From NCBI GenBank assembly GCA_900543325.1, contig UQQU01000005.1, positions 9,656 to 73,655 of the forward strand: a stretch of 64,000 nucleotides of DNA, in the 5' to 3' direction. The stretch is from an uncultured Clostridium sp. (GTDB lineage: Bacteria; Bacillota; Clostridia; Clostridiales; Clostridiaceae). The notes beneath the pieces were generated by a model that did no database searches, had not been told where the DNA came from, and saw only the letters and a program-made list of their open reading frames with translations. Positions 8,217 to 17,432 of the stretch are shown piece by piece (positions within the stretch are counted from its first letter, which is position 1; each line of letters begins with the position of its first letter). The position numbers were made by a program, and so were the translations under genes.

Positions 8217-9599
8217 CTAATCTAAGGCTTCTAATATTTCATTGTGTAAATGTAATAATATGGCATCGGAATTTTTAGACCATTGCTCAATAGTATTTAT
8301 ATTATCATAAATATATTTATAAATGTATTCAACAACATCATTAACTTCTTCAATGGCATATTCATATACTATATTTATTTTATCAATTGAAACTAAAGTT
8401 TTAGCAATTTGAGATTTAATAGCATCATCAATTATTAAGAAGTCATTGCTAAATCTAGATATTAAAATATCCTTTTGTCTATTTATATATTTAGATTCTG
8501 TATAACTAACTTTAAGATAAGATAAAAACTTTTCAAAATCGCCTACATTATCTAAAGGTTCTAATGTGAATAAAATTCTAAAGAATAAGTTCCAATTAAA
8601 TTCACTATTAATTACACTTTCAAAATACTCACCAATAATTTTTTTGAAAGAATCATCATATACTACATTTCTTTCAAAGTTTAAATAAGAATTAAAGTCT
8701 AATTTTTCATCAGAAACTAAGTTTAATCTATTTAAAGCATTTATTAAAACTTTAGTATAATCTGAATCATTTGAAATATCATTTTTAAAGAACACATATT
8801 CAACTATAGTTTCACAAGAATCCTTAAAATTAATATTCATATGGATTGATTCTTTCATTTTTACAGAGAACATATCATATATAAATTTTGATACTATTTC
8901 TTGAAGATGTCTTTTATTTGAAGCACTAGTCTTAGATTTTTTTGACTCTACATGTTTTAAAACAGTTAATAGTTGATTATCTATCATGGTTAAATTATTT
9001 TTTATAGAATTCATTATATCTTTTAAAAATTTATCTTCAATAACATAATTAGAGTTTTTATATATTATTTGATGTTCAATTTCACTCCAAAACATATTTG
9101 TAAGAGATTTAATTTGTAATTCAAAAGGAATTATTAAATTTTCATAAGTAAACTTACCATCAATCCTATAAATAGTGAATCCATTTTTTTGTTTTTGTGG
9201 CTGTTTACCAGAAAGTTTAAGAAATATATTGTTATTACTATCGCTAAAGAAAAAATCATCATCTGCTTTTTTATTAAAATACTTTTTTAAAAAACGATAA
9301 ATCTTTTTTTCATCATCTCCAAATCTACATTCAATTCTTATACCAATAAGATCACTTAACTTATATATTAGTTCATTGGCATTAGGATAACGTTTATAAT
9401 AATGATTTCTAAGTATTTTTTCACGTAAACTTTCTACAGATTTAACTCTGCAACTAATATTTGAAAACTCACAATAACTTTCATTCAAAATAGTAAAAAA
9501 TGATTTTTCTAAATTCATAGAAGCTTTAATTAAAGCCTCATTATTATTTTCTAATTCATTTAAGGCTATTTCTAAATAGTCAAATTCTTTAATATTCAA
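8217..9599 (-). CDS. RelA/SpoT-domain protein with long C-terminal extension
   Basis: A 460-residue protein whose residues 40-185 match the RelA/SpoT nucleotidyltransferase domain, which in characterised relatives makes (p)ppGpp. Visible are the basic motif CRVKSVESLREKI (51-63), DLIGIRIECRF with Asp83, and FELQIKSLTNMFWSEIEHQI with Glu160, Gln162 and His176. The usual GYxSxH motif is replaced by GFTIYR at 140-145, so activity is uncertain. Residues 190-460 are helical and not recognised; small alarmone synthetases are only about 210-260 residues. There is no HD hydrolase domain or TGS/ACT module. The start is TTG with AGAGGTG five bases upstream. It faces rnz tail to tail and is divergent from polC. 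Confidence 0.72.
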   Translation of the reverse strand: MNIKEFDYLEIALNELENNNEALIKASMNLEKSFFTILNESYCEFSNISCRVKSVESLREKILRNHYYKRYPNANELIYKLSDLIGIRIECRFGDDEKKIYRFLKKYFNKKADDDFFFSDSNNNIFLKLSGKQPQKQKNGFTIYRIDGKFTYENLIIPFELQIKSLTNMFWSEIEHQIIYKNSNYVIEDKFLKDIMNSIKNNLTMIDNQLLTVLKHVESKKSKTSASNKRHLQEIVSKFIYDMFSVKMKESIHMNINFKDSCETIVEYVFFKNDISNDSDYTKVLINALNRLNLVSDEKLDFNSYLNFERNVVYDDSFKKIIGEYFESVINSEFNWNLFFRILFTLEPLDNVGDFEKFLSYLKVSYTESKYINRQKDILISRFSNDFLIIDDAIKSQIAKTLVSIDKINIVYEYAIEEVNDVVEYIYKYIYDNINTIEQWSKNSDAILLHLHNEILEALD

Positions 9600-9620
9600 A
9601 GCTACACCTCTGTTTATATA

Positions 9621-9803
9621 TTAATATCATTATCATTATACAAATTTAAAATCAATATAGCTAGTTTTAATATTAGAGTAAAATATTATGAAGAAATAAT
9701 AATTGTAACTGTTTATAAAAAAGATAAAAATTATATTGTTATAGAGGAGAAATGGACTAATAGTTGCAATGAGTTAATAGAAGATTTAAATTCTAATTGT
9801 TAA
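9621..9803 (+). pseudogene. Start-less coding-like stretch, possible gene remnant
   Basis: The 320-base gap between the RelA-like gene and polC holds an open frame of 60 codons ending at TAA (9801-9803). Its second half reads like protein (VKYYEEIIIVTVYKKDKNYI, then VIEEKW), but there is no ATG, GTG or TTG with a ribosome binding site. It may be the end of a decayed gene or a chance open frame. The rest of the gap holds the two divergent promoter regions. Confidence 0.22.
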
Positions 9804-9852
9804 ACTATAATTAAGTACAGTTTTTATATTAAAATGAAATTTATAGTAGTTA

Positions 9853-9880
9853 TTTAAGAAAAAATTTTTTATGCTATAAT
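9853..9880 (+). promoter_or_regulatory. Putative extended -10 promoter of polC
   Basis: TGCTATAAT (9872-9880) is an extended -10 element with a perfect TATAAT; the -35 region (TTTAAG, spacing 16) is weak. It lies 39 bases before the GTG start. Confidence 0.5.
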
Positions 9881-9918
9881 TATATAGTTAAAAATTTTAA
9901 GAAGATGGGGGTATAAGA

Positions 9919-12900
9919 GTGAGTGACGATATTATAAAGAAGCTAACCCTTGAGATAAACAAACATGAAACCTTAGAAGATAAAGATATTAAAATTATAA
10001 AGTTCCAACTTTTAAGAAAAAGTATGATTTTAAAAGTTGTTTTAAGAGGAAAAGAAAAGTTAGCCCATGAAGAAGAAGAGCTAATAAAAAAGATTATTTG
10101 TAAAACTCTAATGGTAAGAATTACTGTTGAAATAGTTTTTTATAGAGATGCTTCAGATATTACATTAGAAGAAGTAATTCAAAATCATTGGATTGAATGT
10201 ATTTCTGATACTATAAAGAAAACACCTTTATGTAAGACATTATTATTAAACTGTAGAAAAGAAGTAAATGAAAATAAAGTAATATTATTTAATGGATATG
10301 ATAAATTAACAGAGCATTTAAAGAGTAAAAATGGAGAAAAGAATTTAGAGGATACTGTTAAAGCAATGTTTGGCATATCTTGTAGATTTGAAATAAAGTA
10401 TGATCCTGCTATGGAAGTAGTAATAGATTATGCAGCAAGAGAAAAAGAAGAAAAAGAGCTATTGAACAAAGCTATGCAGGCTAGAGTTCAAGAGATGAGT
10501 AAAGCCTCAAGTACTGCAAGTAAGCCAGTAGAGAAAAAGCCAGTTGAAAAGAAACAATATGAAAAGAAAGAAAATAGTTATAAGAGAGAACCAAAGGCTG
10601 AAAATGCTATATATGGTAGAAATATTTCTATTGAGGCTACTCCAATAAATGAAATAAATGAAAGATCAGGATATGTAGCAGTTTTAGGAGATGTATTTAA
10701 AGTAGAAACTATGGAAACTAAAACTGGTAAGATAATATTAACATTCTATATAACTGATTATACTAGTTCTATAACAGTTAAATGCTTCTTAAAACCACAG
10801 GAAAAAGATGAAGTTCTTGATAATGTTAAAAAGGGTCTTTACTGTAAGGTTAGAGGTGAAGCTGTATATGATACTTATCAAAGAGAAGTAGTTATAATGG
10901 GTAGAGATATCTTGAAGATGAAAAAGATGGAGAAAATGGATGGGGCTGAAGAAAAAAGAGTTGAGCTTCACTGTCATACTACAATGAGCGCAATGGATGG
11001 TGTTACACCAGTTTCAAAAATTGTAGAACGAGCAGCAAAATGGGGTCATCCTGCCATAGCTATTACAGATCATGGTGGTGTTCAAGCATTCCCAGATGCA
11101 CAAATTGCAGCTAAAAAGAATAAAATAAAGGTTATTTATGGAGTAGAAGGATATTTAGTAGACGATGGTGTACCATTAGCTTTAAATGAAAAAGGTCAAA
11201 ACTTAGATGACACTTATGTTGTATTTGACTTAGAAACAACAGGATTTTCTTCTAAAAATGATAAAATAATTGAAATAGGAGCTGTCAAAATTCAAAATGG
11301 AGTTATTATAGATAACTTTAGTGAATTTGTTAATCCAAGAAGACCAATACCTTATAATATAACAGAGCTTACAGGAATAAGTGATGATATGGTAAGTGAT
11401 GCACAGGCAATAGAAGAGGTATTACCAAGATTTATAGAGTTTATAGGGGATTCTGTTGTTGTAGCACATAATGCAAGTTTTGACTGTAGTTTTATATCTA
11501 AGAATTGTAATGATTTGGGATTAGTATTTGAACCAACTATAGTAGATACAGTTCCATTATGTAGATTCTTATATCCTGAACTAAAATCTGTAAAGTTAAA
11601 TATTGTTGCCAAACATTTAGGTGTTAAGCTAGAAAGTCATCATAGGGCTGTAGATGATGCCAAAGCAACAGCAGATATTTTAGTAGAGTGTATTAAAAAG
11701 ATTAAAGAAGAGTTAGAAGTAAAAACTTTAGAAGAATTAAATAAAGTTTTCTTAGAAAAAGTTGATATTAAAAAGTTACCTACTTATCACATAATAATTT
11801 TAGCTAAAACTCAAGCTGGAATTAGAAATTTATATAAACTTGTATCAGAAGCTCATATAGATAATTTCTTTAGAAGACCAAGAACTAAAAAATCAAGGCT
11901 AATGGAAATGAGAGAAGGACTTATAATTGGAGGTGCTTGTGAAGCTGGAGAAATTTATAGATCTGTAGTTGGTGGCAAAAGTGATGAAGAAATAAAAGAA
12001 ATTATGAGTTTTTACGATTATGTAGAAATTCAACCTATTGGAAACAATGCTTATATGATTGAAAAAGGTTCAGTTAAAGATGAAGATGAGCTTAGAGATA
12101 TTAATAGAAAGATTTATGATTTAGCAAAAGAAATTAATAAACCTACTGTAGCAACATGTGATGTTCATTTTCTAGACCCTCACGATGAGGCATTTAGAAG
12201 AATAATTATGGCAGGTCAAGGATTTGGAGATGCTGATAATCAAGCACCCCTTTATTTAAGAACTACAGAGGAGATGTTAAAGGAGTTTTCCTATTTAGGA
12301 GCTGAGATTGCTAATGAAGTAGTTATTAAAAATCCACAAGCAATAGCAAATTCTGTAGAAGAAAACTTAAAACCTATTCCTGATGAAACTTATCCACCTA
12401 AAATTGAAGGTGCAGATGATGATATTAGAAATATGACAATGAATAAGGTTCACTCTATATATGGTGATCCACTTCCAGAAGTAGTACAAAAAAGATTAGA
12501 TAAAGAATTAAATTCTATTATAAATAACGGATATGCTGTACTTTATCTAATTGCACAAAAGCTAGTTGCAAAATCTTATTCTGATGGATATTTAGTAGGT
12601 TCAAGAGGATCTGTTGGTTCATCTTTCGTTGCAACCATGTCAGATATAACAGAGGTTAATGGATTGCCACCACATTATGTATGTCCTAAGTGTAAGAAAT
12701 CACATTTCTTCTTAGATGGTTCTGTAAGTTCAGGAGCTGACTTAGAAGATAAGGATTGTCCAGATTGTGGTGTACCTTATATAAAAGATGGTCACGATAT
12801 TCCTTTCGAAACTTTCTTAGGATTTGAAGGAGATAAGGAACCAGATATAGACTTAAATTTCTCTGGTGATAACCAAGCTGACATTCATAAATATACAGAA

Positions 12901-14265
12901 GTATTATTCGGAAAGGGATACGTATTTAAAGCTGGAACAATAGGTACAGTTGCAGAAAAAACAGCTTATGGATTTGTTAAGAAATACTTAGACCAAAAAG
13001 GGATAATTGCATCCCAAGCAGAAATTGAAAGATTAACTATTGGATGTACAGGTATTAAAAGAACAACAGGACAGCATCCTGGTGGAATCATGGTTGTGCC
13101 TAATTATACAGATGTTTATAATTTTACCCCAATTCAAAGACCAGCAGATGATGCTACATCAGATGTAACAACTACACATTTTGATTATCATTCTATTTCA
13201 GGAAGACTCTTAAAGCTTGATATACTGGGTCACGACGATCCGACAGTACTTAGAATGCTTCAAGATATAACAGGTTTAGATCCAAAAACTATACCTCTTA
13301 ATGATAAAAAAGTACTGTCTTTATTTACATCACCTGAAGCTTTAGGTGTTACAAAAGAAGAACTTGAATGTGAAGTTGGTTCTTATGGTTTACCAGAGTT
13401 TGGAACAAAATTCGTTCGTCAAATGCTTGTAGATACACAACCACAAACATTCTCAGACTTAGTTAGAATATCTGGACTTTCTCATGGTACTGACGTTTGG
13501 CTTAATAATGCTCAATACTTCATTAAAGAAGGATACACTACACTTAGAGATTGTATTGCAACAAGAGACGATATCATGGTTTATCTTATGTATAAAGGTG
13601 TTGAACCTAAAACTGCATTTACCATAATGGAAAGTGTAAGAAAAGGGAAGGGCTTAACAGAAGATTTTGAGAAAACCATGAAGGAAAATAATGTTGAAGA
13701 CTGGTATATAGAAAGTTGTAAAAGGATCAAGTACATGTTCCCTAAAGGTCATGCCGTTGCCTATGTTATGATGGCTGTTAGAGTTGCTTATTATAAGGTA
13801 TATTATCCACTTGCATATTATGCAACTTATTTTACAGTAAGAGGTGCAGATGATTTTGATGCAGATTTAATATGTAAGGGAGAAACTGCAGTTCATGCAA
13901 AACTTCAAGAGTTATATGCACTTGGTAATCAAGCAACTGTAAAAGATAAGGGATTAATAACTGTTTTAGAGCTTTCTTTTGAAATGTATAAAAGAGGATT
14001 TAAAATGCTTAAGGTAGATTTATATAAATCAGATGCAACTAAATTCTTGATAGTAGATAATGCATTAAGACCACCACTAAGCTCATTGCAAGGGGTTGGA
14101 GTAAACGCAGCTAAATCAATTGCAGAAGCAAGAAAAGATGGTGAGTTTATTTCAAAGGAAGATTTAAGATTAAGATCAAAGGTATCTAAAACTGTAATTG
14201 AAACTTTAAGTAATCATGGCTGTTTAGAAGGTATGTCTGAAACAAATCAATTATCATTATTTTAA
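9919..14265 (+). CDS. polC: DNA polymerase III, PolC-type alpha subunit
   Basis: The 1448-residue replicative polymerase of low-GC Gram-positives, normal length for PolC. In order: N-terminal region (1-190), charged linker (190-225), OB fold (235-325), first part of the PHP domain (ELHCHTTMSAMDG, His351/His353), the inserted DnaQ-like 3'-5' exonuclease (VFDLETTGF with Asp437/Glu439, later HNASFD and HHRAVDDAKAT), second PHP part, then the C-family polymerase core with a Cys4 zinc site (CPKCKKSHFF ... CPDCG), PDIDLNFSG and HFDYHSI. The start is GTG with GGGGG upstream and an extended -10 promoter. No insertion or frameshift is seen; a terminator follows, so it is monocistronic. Confidence 0.97.
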   Translation: MSDDIIKKLTLEINKHETLEDKDIKIIKFQLLRKSMILKVVLRGKEKLAHEEEELIKKIICKTLMVRITVEIVFYRDASDITLEEVIQNHWIECISDTIKKTPLCKTLLLNCRKEVNENKVILFNGYDKLTEHLKSKNGEKNLEDTVKAMFGISCRFEIKYDPAMEVVIDYAAREKEEKELLNKAMQARVQEMSKASSTASKPVEKKPVEKKQYEKKENSYKREPKAENAIYGRNISIEATPINEINERSGYVAVLGDVFKVETMETKTGKIILTFYITDYTSSITVKCFLKPQEKDEVLDNVKKGLYCKVRGEAVYDTYQREVVIMGRDILKMKKMEKMDGAEEKRVELHCHTTMSAMDGVTPVSKIVERAAKWGHPAIAITDHGGVQAFPDAQIAAKKNKIKVIYGVEGYLVDDGVPLALNEKGQNLDDTYVVFDLETTGFSSKNDKIIEIGAVKIQNGVIIDNFSEFVNPRRPIPYNITELTGISDDMVSDAQAIEEVLPRFIEFIGDSVVVAHNASFDCSFISKNCNDLGLVFEPTIVDTVPLCRFLYPELKSVKLNIVAKHLGVKLESHHRAVDDAKATADILVECIKKIKEELEVKTLEELNKVFLEKVDIKKLPTYHIIILAKTQAGIRNLYKLVSEAHIDNFFRRPRTKKSRLMEMREGLIIGGACEAGEIYRSVVGGKSDEEIKEIMSFYDYVEIQPIGNNAYMIEKGSVKDEDELRDINRKIYDLAKEINKPTVATCDVHFLDPHDEAFRRIIMAGQGFGDADNQAPLYLRTTEEMLKEFSYLGAEIANEVVIKNPQAIANSVEENLKPIPDETYPPKIEGADDDIRNMTMNKVHSIYGDPLPEVVQKRLDKELNSIINNGYAVLYLIAQKLVAKSYSDGYLVGSRGSVGSSFVATMSDITEVNGLPPHYVCPKCKKSHFFLDGSVSSGADLEDKDCPDCGVPYIKDGHDIPFETFLGFEGDKEPDIDLNFSGDNQADIHKYTEVLFGKGYVFKAGTIGTVAEKTAYGFVKKYLDQKGIIASQAEIERLTIGCTGIKRTTGQHPGGIMVVPNYTDVYNFTPIQRPADDATSDVTTTHFDYHSISGRLLKLDILGHDDPTVLRMLQDITGLDPKTIPLNDKKVLSLFTSPEALGVTKEELECEVGSYGLPEFGTKFVRQMLVDTQPQTFSDLVRISGLSHGTDVWLNNAQYFIKEGYTTLRDCIATRDDIMVYLMYKGVEPKTAFTIMESVRKGKGLTEDFEKTMKENNVEDWYIESCKRIKYMFPKGHAVAYVMMAVRVAYYKVYYPLAYYATYFTVRGADDFDADLICKGETAVHAKLQELYALGNQATVKDKGLITVLELSFEMYKRGFKMLKVDLYKSDATKFLIVDNALRPPLSSLQGVGVNAAKSIAEARKDGEFISKEDLRLRSKVSKTVIETLSNHGCLEGMSETNQLSLF

Positions 14266-14272
14266 AATACTT

Positions 14273-14306
14273 AAAAGGACTAATCGTTAGTGGTTAGTCT
14301 TTTTTG
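14273..14306 (+). terminator. Rho-independent terminator after polC
   Basis: AAAAGGACTAA pairs with TTAGTCTTTT (one bulged G), followed by a T-run. Confidence 0.8.
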
Positions 14307-14355
14307 TTTAATATAGTGTATAATTAGAATGATGGTGAAATTTAGGAGGATTTTA

Positions 14356-15267
14356 ATGGATTTAACAGTAATAATAAATAAAGTAATATCTCTATTTTTA
14401 ATAATGATTATAGGTGTATATGGGAACAAAAGAAAAATAATAACGCCAACGATAAATAAAGGGTTAACAAATATATTATTAGAAATTACCCTACCTTGCC
14501 TAGTAGTTTCATCATTTATATTTGATATGGATGATGAGTTAAAGAATAATATTATAAAATGTTTTATTTATAGTCCAATAGTTTTTATAATTACCATATT
14601 GATATCTTATATTGCACTTTTCCCAATAAAGTCAGATAAAAAAATAATAATGCAGTTTGCAAATGTTTTTTCAAATTGTGGTTTTATAGGATTTCCAATA
14701 ATTTATAGCATATTTGAAGGAGAGGGAGTTATATATGCTTCTATTTTTAATATGTTTTTTACAATAGCGTTATGGACTTATGGTATTATATTGTTTAATG
14801 GAAATATAGATAAAAAAGATTTTAAAAAGGTTTTTTTAAATCCATCTATTATAGCAGTTATAATTGGATTAATAATAATGATTTTTAATATTAGTATTCC
14901 AGAAGTATTATATTCTACTTTAGACTTAGTAGGTGGGGTAACATCTCCTTTGTCAATGATAATAATAGGGGTAATATTAGGAAGTAGTAATATATTAAAT
15001 TACTTGAAAGATTATACTATATATTATAGTAGTATTTTAAAGTTAATAGTATTACCATTTATTTTGATTATTATTTCAAAAATTATAAATGATAATTCTA
15101 TAGTAACTAAAACGCTAATAATTATTACAGCAATGCCAGCGGCTGCAATGACATCAATTTTAGCAGAAAAGTTTGATAAAGAAAAAGAATATTCTGCTGT
15201 TATTATTTTTATTACAACTCTATTTTCTTTAATAACCTTTCCACTTTTACTTAAATTTATATTATAG
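14356..15267 (+). CDS. AEC family transporter (auxin efflux carrier-like)
   Basis: A 303-residue polytopic membrane protein with about ten hydrophobic segments, matching the AEC family. Bacterial relatives export or import small organic acids such as malate; the substrate here is unknown. Family features are the N-terminal IIGVYGNKRKIITPTINKGL with LLEITLPCLVVSSF, the mid-protein FSNCGFIGFPI, and SPLSMIIIGVILG. In-frame ATG codons occur at 14329 and 14332, but AGGAGGA (14344-14350) lies within that longer version and is correctly placed for the ATG at 14356. It is separate from polC because a terminator lies between them. A methyltransferase gene follows after 90 bases. Confidence 0.82.
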   Translation: MDLTVIINKVISLFLIMIIGVYGNKRKIITPTINKGLTNILLEITLPCLVVSSFIFDMDDELKNNIIKCFIYSPIVFIITILISYIALFPIKSDKKIIMQFANVFSNCGFIGFPIIYSIFEGEGVIYASIFNMFFTIALWTYGIILFNGNIDKKDFKKVFLNPSIIAVIIGLIIMIFNISIPEVLYSTLDLVGGVTSPLSMIIIGVILGSSNILNYLKDYTIYYSSILKLIVLPFILIIISKIINDNSIVTKTLIIITAMPAAAMTSILAEKFDKEKEYSAVIIFITTLFSLITFPLLLKFIL

Positions 15268-15358
15268 AAAATTTAATATAATAAATAGAATAAACATACG
15301 AACAATTATTATATGAATAACATAAGATATATCTAAGTAAGTATTAAAGGAGATTAAG

Positions 15359-16162
15359 GTGAGCTATAATTCGATTTATGATATTGTTGGATTTAATAAT
15401 GAAGTAAATAGACTTGAAACTCAAGCTAAATTAGGTTGGAAAAAAGAGTTTAGAACATTAAAGTGGCTAGGACTTAAAGATGGAATGAGGATATTAGATG
15501 TTGGTTCAGGTACAGGAGTATATACTGAATTATTATTAGAAAATTTGCCACATAGCTCAGTAACTGCTTTAGAAGTTGATAGGAAATTATTTAATATGTC
15601 TAAAGAACGTTTAAGTGAATATGAGGGAGATAGACTTAATTTTAAGTTTGGGTCTATAAAAAATAGTGGTCTTAAAGAAAATAGTTATGATTTTGTAGTT
15701 TGTAGATTTGTATTTCAACATTTAGAAAGTCCTATTGAAGCAATACGGGAGATATATAGATTATTGAAACCTGGTGGAATAGTTGCAATTATTGATTCAG
15801 ATAGAGGAATGTACGGAGTAAGTGATCCAGATATGTTATTTAAAAGTGGAAGGGGATTTATTAGTCAGATAGAAAAAAGGGCAGGTTGGAATAGGGAAAT
15901 TGGACGTAAACTTGTTAAAATACTAAAATATACAGGATTTGAAAAATTAGATTTTGAAGCAGTAACTATTCATAGTGACCTAGTTGGCATAAGAAATATT
16001 CTTGGAAATAATAAAGTACCACCAGAGATAATTAGAATGATTAGTAGAAGTAATCCTAGGTTAGCTAAAATTATGAGGATTTGTAGCGATAGTTCTGAGA
16101 GAGAAAAATGTACAATAATATTTTTGAACTTAATAGCAAAAGGGCAGAAACCTATTAATTAA
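15359..16162 (+). CDS. Class I SAM-dependent methyltransferase
   Basis: A 267-residue methyltransferase. The SAM-binding motif I is ILDVGSGTGVYTELL (about residues 45-60), followed by an acidic motif II (ALEVD), and post-motifs DFVVCRFVFQHLESP and IYRLLKPGGIVAIIDSD, the last typical of UbiE/type-11 enzymes. The substrate cannot be told from sequence, and the context (an AEC transporter upstream, a terminator downstream) does not help. The start is GTG at 15359, five bases after AAGGAGA. It ends at a strong hairpin shared with the convergent minus-strand genes. Confidence 0.82.
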   Translation: MSYNSIYDIVGFNNEVNRLETQAKLGWKKEFRTLKWLGLKDGMRILDVGSGTGVYTELLLENLPHSSVTALEVDRKLFNMSKERLSEYEGDRLNFKFGSIKNSGLKENSYDFVVCRFVFQHLESPIEAIREIYRLLKPGGIVAIIDSDRGMYGVSDPDMLFKSGRGFISQIEKRAGWNREIGRKLVKILKYTGFEKLDFEAVTIHSDLVGIRNILGNNKVPPEIIRMISRSNPRLAKIMRICSDSSEREKCTIIFLNLIAKGQKPIN

Positions 16163-16172
16163 CATAGAAAAT

Positions 16173-16199
16173 AAAAAGGGCCATAAAGGCCCTTTTTAT
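16173..16199. terminator. Bidirectional terminator
   Basis: AAAAAGGGCC and GGCCCTTTTT form a perfect 10-bp stem with an ATAAA loop. A and T tracts on both sides let it serve the methyltransferase (plus) and the small lipoprotein gene (minus). Confidence 0.88.
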
Positions 16200-16349
16200 T
16201 TAGTTTTCCCACCATTTGATTGGCACTCTTTTTTGTGGAGATGTAATGTTAATCTTATTAATATTCTTAATATTCTCTGTATATAAGTTTAAAGAACTAC
16301 AAGATAAAGTAATAAACATTAATGGAATAATAAATAAAGTTTTTTTCAT
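16200..16349 (-). CDS. Small putative lipoprotein (49 residues)
   Basis: A 49-residue protein with a complete lipoprotein signal: MKK, a hydrophobic stretch, and the lipobox TLSC with the lipidated Cys at 17. The mature part is about 33 residues, charged at the end (KRVPIKWWEN). GGAGGTAAT is six bases before this ATG; the frame is open for 18 more codons upstream but without a ribosome binding site, so the shorter form is chosen. No function is recognised. It sits directly downstream of the zinc-ribbon membrane protein gene in the same direction and uses the shared terminator at its 3' end. Confidence 0.62.
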   Translation of the reverse strand: MKKTLFIIPLMFITLSCSSLNLYTENIKNINKINITSPQKRVPIKWWEN

Positions 16350-16433
16350 TTTTATTACCTCCAATAAAATAGCAATATTATGAATATTAATAATATTCCA
16401 CATAATAAAATAATTATTTATAGTTATTAATTA

Positions 16434-16856
16434 TTAAGTTCTAAAGTCAAATTTAGTTGAACATTTTTTACAAGTAACAACTATTTTGCCTTTACCTCTT
16501 GGAAGTCTAAGTTTCTGCTTGCAATTAGGACATTTAGTAATTTTATATTTACGATGTTGATTATATTTAAATTTAATGTTTTCAAATATATAAGATAAAT
16601 TATTTAAATCATATATAGGCAAATCATAAGGGATAGATTTGTCAAATTTCTTTAAAAATTTATTTGCATATGTATAGAAAACATTATATTCATTTTTTCT
16701 TTTATATATTTTTTTTGAAAATGCTCTATATATGGCATAAATTAAAATAAGTGTACCTAAAATTCTAGTGTAATCAAAAATATTAAGTATACAAGAGATT
16801 AGAACTAATATTATTGATAATAAGTCAAATCCATAGGTACCTTTTAAAAAGTTCAT
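16434..16856 (-). CDS. Small membrane protein with C-terminal zinc ribbon
   Basis: A 140-residue protein with one or two membrane segments (about residues 10-28 and 32-45), a basic, Tyr-rich middle, and a C-terminal Cys4 zinc ribbon: Cys109/Cys112 in CPNC and Cys129/Cys132 in CKKC, separated by LRLPRGKGKIVVT. This ribbon is typical of small bacterial zinc-ribbon proteins and would face the cytosol or outside depending on topology. The function is unknown. AGGGGTGAT precedes the ATG, and a good promoter lies 50 bases upstream. It probably forms a transcript with the following small lipoprotein gene. Confidence 0.7.
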   Translation of the reverse strand: MNFLKGTYGFDLLSIILVLISCILNIFDYTRILGTLILIYAIYRAFSKKIYKRKNEYNVFYTYANKFLKKFDKSIPYDLPIYDLNNLSYIFENIKFKYNQHRKYKITKCPNCKQKLRLPRGKGKIVVTCKKCSTKFDFRT

Positions 16857-16903
16857 TTAATCACCCCTAAGTAAAAAATATTAAATATTTAGTTTTTAGA
16901 ATA

Positions 16904-16932
16904 ATTATAATATAAATTAAAAGGTTGTACAA
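16904..16932 (-). promoter_or_regulatory. Putative promoter of the zinc-ribbon protein gene
   Basis: On the minus strand, TTGTAC (16927-16932) and TATAAT (16904-16909) are separated by 17 bases, about 50 bases before the start codon. Confidence 0.55.
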
Positions 16933-16990
16933 TTTATTTTATATTAATAAGTAATGAATAAAAAGTAAATAATAGTATACAATATTAATG

Positions 16991-17064
16991 TAATCATCTA
17001 GCTACTAAGTAGCTAGAAGTGATTATGGGACGTTGCAATAAAAAATGCAACGTCTTTTATTTTT
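16991..17064 (+). ncRNA. Candidate small RNA: two stem-loops and an orphan terminator
   Basis: This stretch has no gene on the plus strand, yet it ends in a perfect plus-strand terminator: GACGTTGCA (17029-17037) pairs with TGCAACGTC (17046-17054), followed by TTTTATTTTT. Immediately upstream is a second palindrome, CTAGCTACTAAGTAGCTAG (16998-17016), extended by TAATCA/TGATTA. On the minus strand the hairpin has no T-run, so it would not terminate the DUF1294 gene's neighbours. I read this as a possible small RNA or antisense transcript; no convincing promoter was found (TATACA at 16976 lacks a -35). Confidence 0.35.
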
Positions 17065-17085
17065 GGTGAGTATAATAATAAATTT

Positions 17086-17373
17086 CTAATAAAAAAGTTT
17101 AATTGAAAAGTTACAGTTTAAAAACAAGAATATAAATATTAATTGAAATAAAAAAATAATTGGGAATCCTAACGTAAATTTTAAGTGTTTTGTTTTATGT
17201 CTAAAAGTATACATTCCAAGTATTCCACCAATACTACCACCCATAAGAGCTAGTGAGAAAAGTGTTTTTTCACTTATTCTCCAATGATTTAATTTTGCTT
17301 TGCGTTTATCTAATCCCATAAGAATAAAAAGCAGTAAATTGGTAAAGAATACATAAATAAATATAAATTTCAT
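17086..17373 (-). CDS. DUF1294 family membrane protein
   Basis: A 95-residue membrane protein with about three hydrophobic segments. The family-specific core is FILMGLDKRKAKL, then RISEKTLFSLALMGGSIGG and the HKTKHLKF segment, matching DUF1294; no function is established for it. The longer reading from 17397 is rejected because AGGAGG lies inside it, four bases before the ATG at 17373. It follows plsY on the minus strand but a terminator lies between the two genes, so it depends on read-through or on a promoter I cannot see. Confidence 0.75.
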   Translation of the reverse strand: MKFIFIYVFFTNLLLFILMGLDKRKAKLNHWRISEKTLFSLALMGGSIGGILGMYTFRHKTKHLKFTLGFPIIFLFQLIFIFLFLNCNFSIKLFY

Positions 17374-17388
17374 AAAACCTCCTAAATA

Positions 17389-17423
17389 AAAAAACACTGA
17401 ATTATATTTTTATCAGTGTTTTT
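17389..17423 (-). terminator. Terminator after plsY (minus strand)
   Basis: On the minus strand AAAAACACTGA pairs with TCAGTGTTTTT across a 12-base loop and is followed by further T. It overlaps the region just before the DUF1294 ribosome binding site. Confidence 0.75.
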
Positions 17424-17432
17424 ATAAAAAAA

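Noticed and set aside
9605..9880. Toxin-antitoxin pair with the RelA-like gene
   Set aside because: No intact small gene is present on either strand beside it; only a start-less open frame is visible.
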